NCBI GenBank assembly: GCA_046047235.1
Contig: JBJOII010000172.1
Location: 1 to 7,429 of the forward strand
Source of the DNA: JBMTVN01 sp046047235
GTDB lineage: Bacteria > Verrucomicrobiota > Verrucomicrobiia > Limisphaerales > JAHDYP01
Direction: 5' to 3'
Length of the DNA: 7,429 nt
Program-made: the position numbers and the translations under genes
The notes under the pieces: generated by a model
What the model was told of the DNA's origin: nothing
Seen by the model: only the letters and a program-made list of their open reading frames with translations
The model's database searches: none
Shown here: positions 1 to 6,072 of the stretch, one piece after another
Layout: each line of letters begins with the position of its first letter
How positions within the stretch are numbered: the first letter of the stretch is position 1

Positions 1-1
1 G

Positions 2-2425
2 GGGGGTGTGTGGGGGGGGTTGTTGGATGCTGGGGGTGGGGTGACGGGGGTGGAATTGGCGGTGACGAATGCGGCGGGTTTTTGGGGGAGTCTGGATGCG
101 GACGCGATGTATCGGACGTATTTGTATTCGGGCGGGGGGGATTTGACGGCGACATATCGGGGGATGGGAGGGGTGTATGATGTGTATGTGTATGCGCATG
201 GGGCGGCGGACGGGCAGGCTCCGTTTTTGGAGTTGGAGGTGGTTGGGGGTTGGGATTGGGTGAAGATGACGGCGCCGGGGCCGGGTTGGCAGGATGGGGT
301 GTTTGTGGAGGGGGTGGATTACGTGGTGTTTCGGGGCGTGTTGGTGCGGGGTGGGGAGGTGATGCGTTTGACCGTGAAGGGTGGGGCTGGCGGGGTGGCG
401 GTGTTGAACGGGATGCAGCTGGTTCGGGTGGGTGGGGAGGGGGATGTGGCGTCGACACTGATTGTGCCGCCGGCGTTTGCGACGGTGGAGGATGACTGGT
501 ATAGCCACACGTTGTTTCGTCCGCTGCGGTTGCAGCAGGTGTATGATCGGTCGTTGTTTCCTGCGGTGCCGATTGAGGTGAGCGGGGTACGGTTTCGTCG
601 GGATGCTGCGGTGGAGCCGTTTGGGTCACAGGCGGTGCGGTTACGTGTGACGGCGTCGGCGACGGCGAGTGTTCCGGATGGGTTGAGCGGGGTATGGGAG
701 GAGAATTTGGGGGAGGGGGCGCAGGTGGTGTATGACGGGGTTTTGGTGACGAGCAGTTTGAATGTGGGGGAGGCGGGGATGCCGGCGCCGTTTGACATCG
801 AGGTGCCGTTTGAGCGGTCGTTTTTGTATGACCCTGCGGCGGGGAATTTTTTATTGGAGTTTGTGGTGACTGAGGGGGCGGGGTTGGTGGTGGTGGATTC
901 GTCGAACGAGTATGACGACAAGGCGTCGCGGGTTTTTGCGTTGGGGCCGGATGCGGTGGTGGCGGAGTGGGCGGATCAGGGGGCGGACGTGATGGAGCTG
1001 GTATATCGGGAGGTGGGGTTGGGGTGTGTGGCGGTGGGGTCGGGTTTGGGGGCGGGGTGGAGGGGAGAGGGGGATGCGTATGAGTTGGTGAGTTTAGTGG
1101 CGGGGGTGATGCATGAGGGTGCGGGATTTGGGGAGGGGATGGTGGGGCAGGGTTTTGATTTGAGTGTACCGGGGAGTCATGTGCGGGTGGCGGATATGGA
1201 GGCGTTGCGGTTTGAGGGTGAGCTGAGTGTGGAGGCGTGGGTGAAGCCCGGGGAGCATATGGGTTTACGGGATTTGGTATCGAAGTGGGATGGGGTAGTG
1301 GGGGTGGATCAGCGGAGTTTTGCGTTGAGTTTGGATGGGGAGGGCGTGCCGTATTTTATTGTGAGTGCTACGGGGGGGCATTCGGTGGTGGGGGTGGTTT
1401 TTGCGACCAACACCGTGGTGGCTGTGGGGGAGTGGAGTCATGTGGCGGGGACGTATGACGGGAGTTATTTGAGTTTGTATGTGAACGGCGAGTTGCGGGG
1501 CAGGGTGGCGTATAGCGGTGGAATTTTCCCGGGGGCGGGGGATTTGGGGATAGGCGGGACTGTGGGAGGGATGGTGGGGGGGCAGGCGATTTCGACCTTT
1601 GGGGGGTGGATTGACGAGGTGAGTGTGTATGGGCGGGCGTTATCGGGGGGCGAGGTGCGGTCGATTTGGAAGGCTGGGGTTGAGGGCAAGTGTTTGCCTG
1701 AGGCGCCGGCGTTTGTATCGGGTCCGGTGGCGGTGGAGGGGGTAGAGGGCGGGGTGGCGAGTTTCAGTGTGACGGTGTTGGGGACTGGGCCGTTGGGGTA
1801 TCAGTGGTGGTCATTGCGGGACGGGTTATTGGAGGGTGAGGTGGGTTCGACCCTGAGTCTGAAGGGGTTGAAGGCTGAGGACGATGGGGAGGAGTTTTAT
1901 GTGGTGGTATCGAACTTCATGGGGACGGTGATGAGTGATGTGGTGCGGTTGACCGTGAGGACGTTGCCACGGGTGTTGGTGCATCCGGTTTCGGTGGAGG
2001 TGGAACAGGGCGGGGTGGCGTCGTTTGCGGTGTCGGCGGGGGGGGCTGAGCCGTTGACGTATCGGTGGAGGAAGGATGGGGTGGAGATTGCGGGTGCGGG
2101 TGCGCCGGTATTGGTTTTGAACGGCGTGGATGGGAGGCATGAGGGTTGGTATGACGTGGTTGTGAGCAATCCCTATGGTGATGTGGTGAGCGAGGAGGTG
2201 TGGTTGGGGGTGGTGTCGGGGCGGTTAGGGGTGGTTCGAGGTGGGGGTGGGTTGCGGGTGCAGGTTTCTGGTGAGGCGGGAGCGACCTATGTGGTGGAGT
2301 GGTCGGTTGATCTGCTGGTGTGGATGCCGTTGGTGACGGTGTTCGATGCGCCGGCGGTATGGGTGGTGCCGGATTTTGTGACGTCGGGCGAGGTGGAGCG
2401 TCGGTTTTATCGGCTGCGGCGCTGA
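2..2425 (+). CDS. Secreted LamG / Ig-like domain surface protein (5' partial)
   Basis: This frame is open at the left edge, so the true start and any signal peptide lie outside; the GTG at 8 is only the first possible start seen. Residues below count from that GTG (805 aa). Residues 1-142 form a beta-rich module ending 'AVLNGMQLVRVG', and 150-312 a second module starting 'LIVPPAF'; I know both as styles in verrucomicrobial exported proteins but cannot name a family. A LamG (concanavalin-like) fold covers about 382-555, with 'LSVEAWVKP', 'WSHVAGTYDG', 'LYVNGEL' and 'IDEVSVYGRALS'. Two Ig-like domains follow (about 568-650 and 655-735), each with the YQWW/YRWR and Y-x-V-x-V-S-N pattern. The end, 'YVVEWSVDLLVWMPL...RRFYRLR', is a common verrucomicrobial C-terminal module. 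Likely role: extracellular carbohydrate binding or adhesion; no catalytic motif is seen. Codons strongly prefer G in third position. The stop codon lies inside a palindrome and a tandem duplication. Confidence 0.85.
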   Translation, partial: GGVWGGLLDAGGGVTGVELAVTNAAGFWGSLDADAMYRTYLYSGGGDLTATYRGMGGVYDVYVYAHGAADGQAPFLELEVVGGWDWVKMTAPGPGWQDGVFVEGVDYVVFRGVLVRGGEVMRLTVKGGAGGVAVLNGMQLVRVGGEGDVASTLIVPPAFATVEDDWYSHTLFRPLRLQQVYDRSLFPAVPIEVSGVRFRRDAAVEPFGSQAVRLRVTASATASVPDGLSGVWEENLGEGAQVVYDGVLVTSSLNVGEAGMPAPFDIEVPFERSFLYDPAAGNFLLEFVVTEGAGLVVVDSSNEYDDKASRVFALGPDAVVAEWADQGADVMELVYREVGLGCVAVGSGLGAGWRGEGDAYELVSLVAGVMHEGAGFGEGMVGQGFDLSVPGSHVRVADMEALRFEGELSVEAWVKPGEHMGLRDLVSKWDGVVGVDQRSFALSLDGEGVPYFIVSATGGHSVVGVVFATNTVVAVGEWSHVAGTYDGSYLSLYVNGELRGRVAYSGGIFPGAGDLGIGGTVGGMVGGQAISTFGGWIDEVSVYGRALSGGEVRSIWKAGVEGKCLPEAPAFVSGPVAVEGVEGGVASFSVTVLGTGPLGYQWWSLRDGLLEGEVGSTLSLKGLKAEDDGEEFYVVVSNFMGTVMSDVVRLTVRTLPRVLVHPVSVEVEQGGVASFAVSAGGAEPLTYRWRKDGVEIAGAGAPVLVLNGVDGRHEGWYDVVVSNPYGDVVSEEVWLGVVSGRLGVVRGGGGLRVQVSGEAGATYVVEWSVDLLVWMPLVTVFDAPAVWVVPDFVTSGEVERRFYRLRR

Positions 2426-2448
2426 ATTCGCGCTGTGCGCGAATTCAG
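2422..2448. terminator. Perfect 12-bp-stem palindrome over the LamG stop codon (copy 1)
   Basis: Arms ctgaattcgcgc (2422-2433) and gcgcgaattcag (2437-2448) pair perfectly around the loop tgt. The TGA stop of the upstream gene (2423-2425) is part of the left arm. Its place between converging genes suggests a bidirectional terminator, but there is no T-run on either side, so a repeat-element role is equally possible. Confidence 0.55.
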
Positions 2449-2451
2449 GTG

Positions 2452-2469
2452 GTGCCGCTGGCGCGGCAC
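2452..2469. repeat. Stem-loop family member 1 (GTGCCGC / GCGGCAC)
   Basis: Seven-bp perfect arms GTGCCGC (2452-2458) and GCGGCAC (2463-2469) surround the loop TGGC, three bases after the larger palindrome. The same stem recurs at 2663 and 7043, and base-pair variants of it occur at 3457, 7181 and 7246. Confidence 0.8.
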
Positions 2470-2482
2470 GGGGGTTGTCCGT

Positions 2483-2603
2483 GGGCCTTGGAGTTGGTGG
2501 ATGAGTTGTTGGAGGCGTTCGAAGGTGGCGTCGGCATGGGCGAAGGAGTAGGCGACATTGGGGTCACCGCCTTCGGGGATTTGCTGGCGTTCGCATGCGA
2601 GGT
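2483..2603 (-). pseudogene. Decayed 3' fragment of the LprI-like lipoprotein gene (copy 1)
   Basis: The reverse strand encodes 'ERQQIPEGGDPNVAYSF' and then 'AHADATFERLQQLIHQLQGPR', which aligns with the end of the intact lipoprotein at 2815-3300. The first part of that gene is missing. The position of the intact gene's TAA reads differently here (ttacc has become ttgtcc), so the frame runs on into the hairpins. It is a relic of a duplicated or paralogous gene, and expression is unlikely. Confidence 0.75.
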
Positions 2604-2632
2604 GGGTGTGCCGGTTTAATCGGCTGGTGGCG

Positions 2633-2659
2633 CTGAATTCGCGCTGTGCGCGAATTCAG
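2633..2659. repeat. Perfect 12-bp-stem palindrome (copy 2)
   Basis: This is identical to the palindrome at 2422-2448: arms at 2633-2644 and 2648-2659 around the loop tgt. Here it is not attached to an intact coding end, so it came along as part of the duplicated unit. Confidence 0.85.
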
Positions 2660-2662
2660 GTG

Positions 2663-2680
2663 GTGCCGCTGGCGCGGCAC
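2663..2680. repeat. Stem-loop family member 2 (GTGCCGC / GCGGCAC)
   Basis: Arms lie at 2663-2669 and 2674-2680 around the loop TGGC. It is identical to the copy at 2452, offset by 211 bases. Confidence 0.8.
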
Positions 2681-2693
2681 GGGAGTTGCCCGT

Positions 2694-2788
2694 GGGCCTT
2701 GGAGTTGGTGGATGAGTTGTTGGAGGCGTTCGAAGGTGGCGTCGGCATGGGCGAAGGGGTAGGCGACATTGGGGTCACCGCCTTCGGT
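2694..2788 (-). pseudogene. Decayed 3' fragment of the LprI-like lipoprotein gene (copy 2)
   Basis: The reverse strand encodes 'EGGDPNVAYPFAHADA' and then 'TFERLQQLIHQLQGPR'. This differs from the intact protein's last 32 residues at seven positions (I/V, S/P, Y/H, V/A, M/I, D/H, E/Q). It is shorter than copy 1 and nearly identical to it at the DNA level. The two fragments were therefore duplicated together after the fragment had already diverged from the intact gene. Confidence 0.75.
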
Positions 2789-2814
2789 GTGGGGTTGCTG
2801 GCGCGGCACGGGGG

Positions 2815-3300
2815 TTACCTGGGTCCTTCGAGTTGGTCCATGAGTTGTTGGAGGCGTTCGAAGGTGACGTCGGCATAGGCGAAGGAGTAGGCGATATTGG
2901 GGTCACCGCCTTCGGGGGTTTGCTGGCGTTCGCGGGCGAGGTTGGCGCGATTTTCGAGCCAGGCGGTTTGGTCGCGGAGGAGTTGGTTCCGGCTGGCGGG
3001 GTCGAGTTTTTCCCAGAGGCGGACGTAGGTTTGGAAGAGGCGGGCATCGACGGCGATGGCCTGTTGGGTGGCGAGGATACCGAGCTGGAGGTTATCGGTT
3101 TGGTTGCGTTGGATTTCCTGTTGGAGGAAGTCTTCGATCCAGTCGATGGGCGGTTGCCATCCTGGGGGGATGACGGGTCCGGAGGTTGTGGGGTGGTAGG
3201 TAGGTTTGGCGGGGGGGGATTGGCATCCGGGGGTGAGAGTGAGGAGGAGGGTAGTGAGGCTGAGGGCGAGGAGCAAACGGGTGTGGTGTGGGGTTTGCAT
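2815..3300 (-). CDS. Small lipoprotein, LprI/DUF1311-like
   Basis: 161 residues, ATG at 3300, TAA at 2815-2817. The N-terminus is a lipoprotein signal: a hydrophobic run 'LLLALSLTTLLLTLTPG' followed by Cys26. The lipobox TPGC is less canonical than LAGC. Residue 27 is Gln, not Asp, so outer-membrane sorting would be expected under the E. coli rule. A proline-rich linker (28-50) precedes a helical domain (about 55-158). Its pattern 'DARLFQTYVRLWEKL...RNQLLRDQTAWLENR...GGDPN...TFERLQQL' resembles the LprI/DUF1311 family, some members of which are linked to lysozyme inhibition. Unlike typical members it has no cysteines in the domain, so the function is uncertain. No clear Shine-Dalgarno is seen upstream. 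The gene converges on the LamG gene, and decayed copies of its 3' end lie just downstream. Confidence 0.75.
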   Translation of the reverse strand: MQTPHHTRLLLALSLTTLLLTLTPGCQSPPAKPTYHPTTSGPVIPPGWQPPIDWIEDFLQQEIQRNQTDNLQLGILATQQAIAVDARLFQTYVRLWEKLDPASRNQLLRDQTAWLENRANLARERQQTPEGGDPNIAYSFAYADVTFERLQQLMDQLEGPR

Positions 3301-3351
3301 GGTGGGCAGATGGGATTGGTTAATGGGTGTAGTGTGGCATAGGGCGGGGGA

Positions 3352-3442
3352 GGCGGAAAGCGGGAAGGCGGAAAGCGCAAAGCGGGAAGCGCAAAGCGGG
3401 AAGGGGTAAGCGGGAAGGGGTAAGCGGTAAGGGGTAAGCGCA
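3352..3442. repeat. Heptanucleotide tandem array (AAGCGGG / AAGGGGT / AAGCGCA)
   Basis: Ten consecutive in-phase 7-mers run from 3373 to 3442, each beginning AAG: variants AAGCGGG, AAGCGCA, AAGGGGT and AAGCGGT. Two more lie at 3358-3371 after a single-base slip. Variants alternate, giving a 14-bp higher-order repeat. The array sits upstream of the lipoprotein gene and holds no reading frame I can support. The stretch 3301-3351, where that gene's promoter should be, shows no convincing -35/-10 pair. Confidence 0.85.
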
Positions 3443-3449
3443 GAGGGCA

Positions 3450-3549
3450 GACTACGGGTGTCGCGCGAGCGACACCGACTACGGTCCTGCGGCCGTTGGC
3501 CTTGGACGACTACGGACTGTGGGGCTCGACGGGCTCGCCCTGACTGTTC
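3450..3549. repeat. Hairpin cluster A with GACTACGG linkers
   Basis: GACTACGG occurs at 3450, 3477 and 3508, with a variant GACTGTGG at 3515 and a weaker one (GACTGTTC) at 3542. Between the first two lies a perfect hairpin: GGTGTCGC (3457-3464), loop GCGA, GCGACACC (3469-3476). Between the second and third lies an interrupted hairpin: GTCC ... GGCC gtt GGCC ... GGAC (3484-3507). The block from 3477 matches 7201-7241 at 34 of 41 bases. It is non-coding and may be a structured RNA or a REP/MITE-like element. Confidence 0.7.
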
Positions 3550-3578
3550 CGAACTACAGAAACACTGAAACTCCGGGC

Positions 3579-3606
3579 GCGAAGCGCGAAGCGCTGAGCG
3601 CGAGGG
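3579..3606. repeat. Heptanucleotide array (GCGAAGC x2, GCTGAGC, GCGAGGG)
   Basis: Four 7-mers in a row, GCGAAGC, GCGAAGC, GCTGAGC and GCGAGGG, just downstream of the katG stop. The last unit overlaps the left arm of the inverted repeat at 3598-3620. Confidence 0.7.
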
Positions 3607-3620
3607 GTTGGACCTCGCGC
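3598..3620 (-). terminator. Inverted repeat after katG, possible terminator
   Basis: Arms GCGCGAGG (3598-3605) and CCTCGCGC (3613-3620) form an 8-bp perfect stem with a 7-base loop, 18 bases past the katG stop. No T-run follows on the katG strand, so intrinsic termination is only a suggestion. Confidence 0.4.
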
Positions 3621-3638
3621 CGGGCAGGTGGGGAGGGA

Positions 3639-5945
3639 TTATTGTGTGACGTCGAAGCGGTCGAGGTTCATGACTTTGGTCCAGGCGGCGACGAAGTCGG
3701 TGACGAATTGGTCACTGGCATCGGCGCTGGCGTAGACTTCGGCGATGGCTCGAAGCTGGGAGTTGGAGCCGAAGACGAGGTCGATGTCGGTGGCGGTCCA
3801 CAGGAGTTCGCCGGTTTTCCGGTTTCGACCTTCGTAGAAGTAGTCGCACATGGGGGATTTTTTCCATTCCGTATCCATGTTGAGGAGGTTGACGAAGAAG
3901 TCATTGGACAGGGTCCCGCGGTTTTTGGTGAGGACGCCGAGGTCGGGGTAACCGACGGTGGTTCCGAGGGTGCGGAGGCCGCCGACGAGCACGGTCATTT
4001 CGGGGGCGGTGAGTGTGAGGAGTTGGGCGCGGTCGACGAGGCCTTCGGCGGCCGGCCGGGTGGATTTCGGGTTGATGAAGTTCCGGAATCCGTCTTCCTT
4101 GGGTTCGAGGACGGCGAAGGAGTCGACGTCGGTCATGTCCTGGGATGCGTCGGTGCGTCCCGGGGTGAAGGGCACTTTGATTTTGTGTCCGGCTTTACGG
4201 GCGGCGTCTTCGACGGCGGCGTTTCCGCCGAGGACGATGAGGTCGGCGAGGGAGACGCGTTTTTTGCCGCGTTGGGCGTTATTGAACTCGGTTTGGATTT
4301 GTTCGTAGGCGGCGAGGGTTTTGGCGAGTTGCGCGGGTTCGTTGACGGCCCAGTCTTTTTGGGGTGCGAGGCGGATACGGGCACCGTTGGCTCCGCCGCG
4401 TTTATCGCTGCCGCGGAAGGTGGAGGCGGAGGCCCACGCGGTGGTGATGAGTTGTTGGTGAGGGATGCCGGATTTCAGGATGGTGGCCTTGAGTTTTTCG
4501 GCGTCTTTCTCGGTGATCAGAGGGTGATCCACGGGAGGGACGGGATCCTGCCAGAGCTGGGCGGGGGGAACGTCGGGACCGAGGAGGCGGCTGACGGGGC
4601 CCATGTCACGGTGGGTGAGTTTGTACCAGGCTTTGGCGAAGGCTTCCTGGAACTGGTCTGGGTTTTCGTAGAAGCGTTTGGAGATGGCGTGGTAGGCGGG
4701 ATCTTCGCGCAGGGCGATATCGGTGGTGAACATGATGGGGGCGTGGCGTTTGGAGGGGTCATGGGCATCGGGGACCATGTTATCGCCTTCGCCGTTTTTG
4801 GGTGTCCATTGCCAGGCGCCGGCGGGGCTTTTGGTGAGTTCCCAGTCGTATTCGTAGAGGTTTTTGAGGTAGCCGTGGGACCATTTGGCCGGGGTGGAGG
4901 TCCAGGCGCCTTCGAGGCCGCTGGTGATGGTGTCTTCGGCGTTGCCTTTGCCGTAGGCGTTGATCCAGCCGAGGCCTTGGGCTTCGAGGGGTGCGCCTTC
5001 GGGTTCGGGTCCGACGTTGCCTTGGGGTGAGGCGGCGCCGTGGGCTTTACCGAAGGTATGGCCACCGGCGATGAGGGCGACCGTTTCCTCGTCGTTCATG
5101 GCCATGCGGGCGAACGTTTCGCGGATATCCTTGGCGGCGGCGAGGGGGTCGGGTTGGCCGTTGGGGCCTTCGGGGTTGACGTAGATGAGGCCCATCTGGA
5201 CGGCGGCGAGGGGTTTTTCGAGTTCGCGTTCGCCGGAGTAGCGTTTATCGCCGAGCCATTCCGTTTCGGGTCCCCAGTAGATATCTTCCTGGGGTTCCCA
5301 GACATCGGCGCGTCCGCCGGCGAAGCCGAAGGTTTTGAAGCCCATGGATTCGAGGGCGACGTTACCGGTGAGGATCATGAGGTCGGCCCAGGAGATTTGG
5401 TTGCCGTATTTTTGTTTGATGGGCCAGAGGAGGCGTCGGGCTTTATCGAGGTTGGCGTTATCGGGCCAGCTATTGAGGGGTGCGAAGCGTTGGGTGCCGT
5501 AGCCGGCGCCGCCGCGGCCATCGCTGACGCGGTAGGTGCCTGCGCTATGCCAGGCCATACGGATGAAGAGGGGGCCGTAGTGGTCGAAGTCGGCGGGCCA
5601 CCAATCCTGGGAGGTGGTCATGAGGTCGCGCAGGTCCTTTTTGAGGGCGGCGAGGTCGAGTTTTTTGAATTCCTCGGCGTAGTTGAAGGAGGGGGCCATG
5701 GGGTTTCCCTTGGCCGAGTTTTGGTGGAGGATTTTGAGGTTGAGCTGATTGGGCCACCAATCGCCGTTGGACATGGCGCCGGCGGCGGTGGGGCGGGAAG
5801 CGGCACCGCCCATGACGGGGCACTGGGTGATATCGGATCCGGAGGAGTCTGAGGGTTTGGATTCGGAATTCTCGTAGGCTGTGGTCAGCAGGGCTGGAGA
5901 CAGCACGAGCGCGGCGAGGAGCGCTTTGGATGAAGGTGTTTTCAT
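3639..5945 (-). CDS. katG: Catalase-peroxidase with N-terminal signal peptide
   Basis: 768 residues; a bifunctional haem enzyme that removes hydrogen peroxide (catalase) and oxidises organic donors (peroxidase). Both family domains are present. The N-terminal active domain has distal Arg129, Trp132 and His133 ('RMAWHSAGTYR'), proximal haem ligand His296 ('GGHTFGKAHG'), Tyr255 and Met281 which with Trp132 match the Met-Tyr-Trp cross-link needed for catalase activity, and Arg413 matching the mobile arginine. The C-terminal domain is complete to 'MNLDRFDVTQ'. Cytosolic KatG usually begins shortly before 'CPVM'; here about 40 residues precede it, including Lys7 and a hydrophobic run 'ALLAALVLSPALLTTA' with likely cleavage after Ala23. 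Export by Sec is inferred; there is no twin-arginine motif. ATG at 5945 is the only ATG before 'CPVM'. A GTG at residue 14 would remove the signal and seems less likely. No strong Shine-Dalgarno is seen. It is divergent from oxyR. Confidence 0.96.
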   Translation of the reverse strand: MKTPSSKALLAALVLSPALLTTAYENSESKPSDSSGSDITQCPVMGGAASRPTAAGAMSNGDWWPNQLNLKILHQNSAKGNPMAPSFNYAEEFKKLDLAALKKDLRDLMTTSQDWWPADFDHYGPLFIRMAWHSAGTYRVSDGRGGAGYGTQRFAPLNSWPDNANLDKARRLLWPIKQKYGNQISWADLMILTGNVALESMGFKTFGFAGGRADVWEPQEDIYWGPETEWLGDKRYSGERELEKPLAAVQMGLIYVNPEGPNGQPDPLAAAKDIRETFARMAMNDEETVALIAGGHTFGKAHGAASPQGNVGPEPEGAPLEAQGLGWINAYGKGNAEDTITSGLEGAWTSTPAKWSHGYLKNLYEYDWELTKSPAGAWQWTPKNGEGDNMVPDAHDPSKRHAPIMFTTDIALREDPAYHAISKRFYENPDQFQEAFAKAWYKLTHRDMGPVSRLLGPDVPPAQLWQDPVPPVDHPLITEKDAEKLKATILKSGIPHQQLITTAWASASTFRGSDKRGGANGARIRLAPQKDWAVNEPAQLAKTLAAYEQIQTEFNNAQRGKKRVSLADLIVLGGNAAVEDAARKAGHKIKVPFTPGRTDASQDMTDVDSFAVLEPKEDGFRNFINPKSTRPAAEGLVDRAQLLTLTAPEMTVLVGGLRTLGTTVGYPDLGVLTKNRGTLSNDFFVNLLNMDTEWKKSPMCDYFYEGRNRKTGELLWTATDIDLVFGSNSQLRAIAEVYASADASDQFVTDFVAAWTKVMNLDRFDVTQ

Positions 5946-6072
5946 AGCATTAGGGGTTACCCGTAAAGGTCGTTCAATAACGGGACCCGTCTAGAGTGCA
6001 TTTAGTCCGGCAATGCATCCAATGCATAGTCCGCATACTTGCTATGCACATGTTGCATTTCTATGGTGGGGC
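5946..6072. promoter_or_regulatory. Divergent katG-oxyR promoter/operator region
   Basis: 127 bases separate the two divergent starts. The region is less G-rich than its surroundings and full of short symmetries: TTAC-cc-GTAA (5957-5966), ACGGG-A-CCCGT (5980-5990), and TGCAT or TGCAC at 5997, 6014, 6023, 6045 and 6054. In many bacteria OxyR binds such a shared region, controls katG and represses its own gene. No confident -35/-10 pair is visible in either direction. Confidence 0.6.
6023..6048. promoter_or_regulatory. Candidate OxyR operator dyad
   Basis: TGCATAG (6023-6029) and CTATGCA (6042-6048) are a perfect 7-bp dyad with a 12-base spacer. Inside lies a second dyad, GCATA-N5-TATGC (6033-6047). 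The ATAG/CTAT half-sites recall E. coli OxyR boxes (ATAG-N7-CTAT), though the spacing differs. Its position, 25 to 50 bases before the chosen oxyR start, fits autoregulation. Confidence 0.5.

Larger units (their letters stand above)
2402..2611. repeat. Tandem unit copy 1 (211-bp period)
   Basis: The sequence from cggttttatcggctg at 2402 recurs as cggtttaatcggctg at 2612. After a one-base shift the copies run in register at an offset of 211: gctgaattc is at 2421 and 2632. Over about 155 bases from 2421 I count only three differences from copy 2. The unit holds the last six or so codons of the LamG gene, a 12-bp-stem palindrome, a 7-bp-stem hairpin, and a decayed reverse-strand fragment of the neighbouring lipoprotein gene. 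Confidence 0.9.
2612..2793. repeat. Tandem unit copy 2, truncated
   Basis: This second copy of the 211-bp unit opens with cggtttaatcggctgg, a degraded echo of the LamG gene end, then repeats both hairpins and the lipoprotein fragment. It departs from copy 1 after ccttcgg near 2787. The sequence then continues into ttgctggcgcggcacggggg (2795-2814), which resembles the right half of the small hairpin and leads directly to the stop codon of the intact gene. TTGCTGGCG also occurs in copy 1 at 2581, so the junction may have formed by recombination at that short match. Confidence 0.85.

Noticed and set aside
319..921. 200-residue open frame on the - strand
   Set aside because: It is antisense to the LamG protein, rich in Ser, Thr, Pro and Asn, with no domain signal.
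2320..2878. Two overlapping + strand frames of about 100 residues that share a repeated peptide
   Set aside because: The shared peptide 'ALNSRCARIQVVPLARHG' is only the translation of the duplicated hairpins and gene fragment.
2833..3342. 169-residue open frame on the + strand
   Set aside because: It is opposite the lipoprotein gene, which has a signal peptide and a family-like domain; this frame has neither.
3519..5030. 503-residue open frame on the + strand
   Set aside because: It lies antisense to katG, is rich in Gly, Val, Glu and Asp as expected from the complement of GC-rich codons, and shows no domain pattern. The katG frame has full family conservation.
5040..5852. 270-residue open frame on the + strand
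   Set aside because: It is antisense to the katG N-terminal half, with the same composition artefact and no recognisable motif.
6013..6072. Upstream start for oxyR at 6013
   Set aside because: It would add 20 residues not seen in the family and would place the operator dyad inside the coding region.
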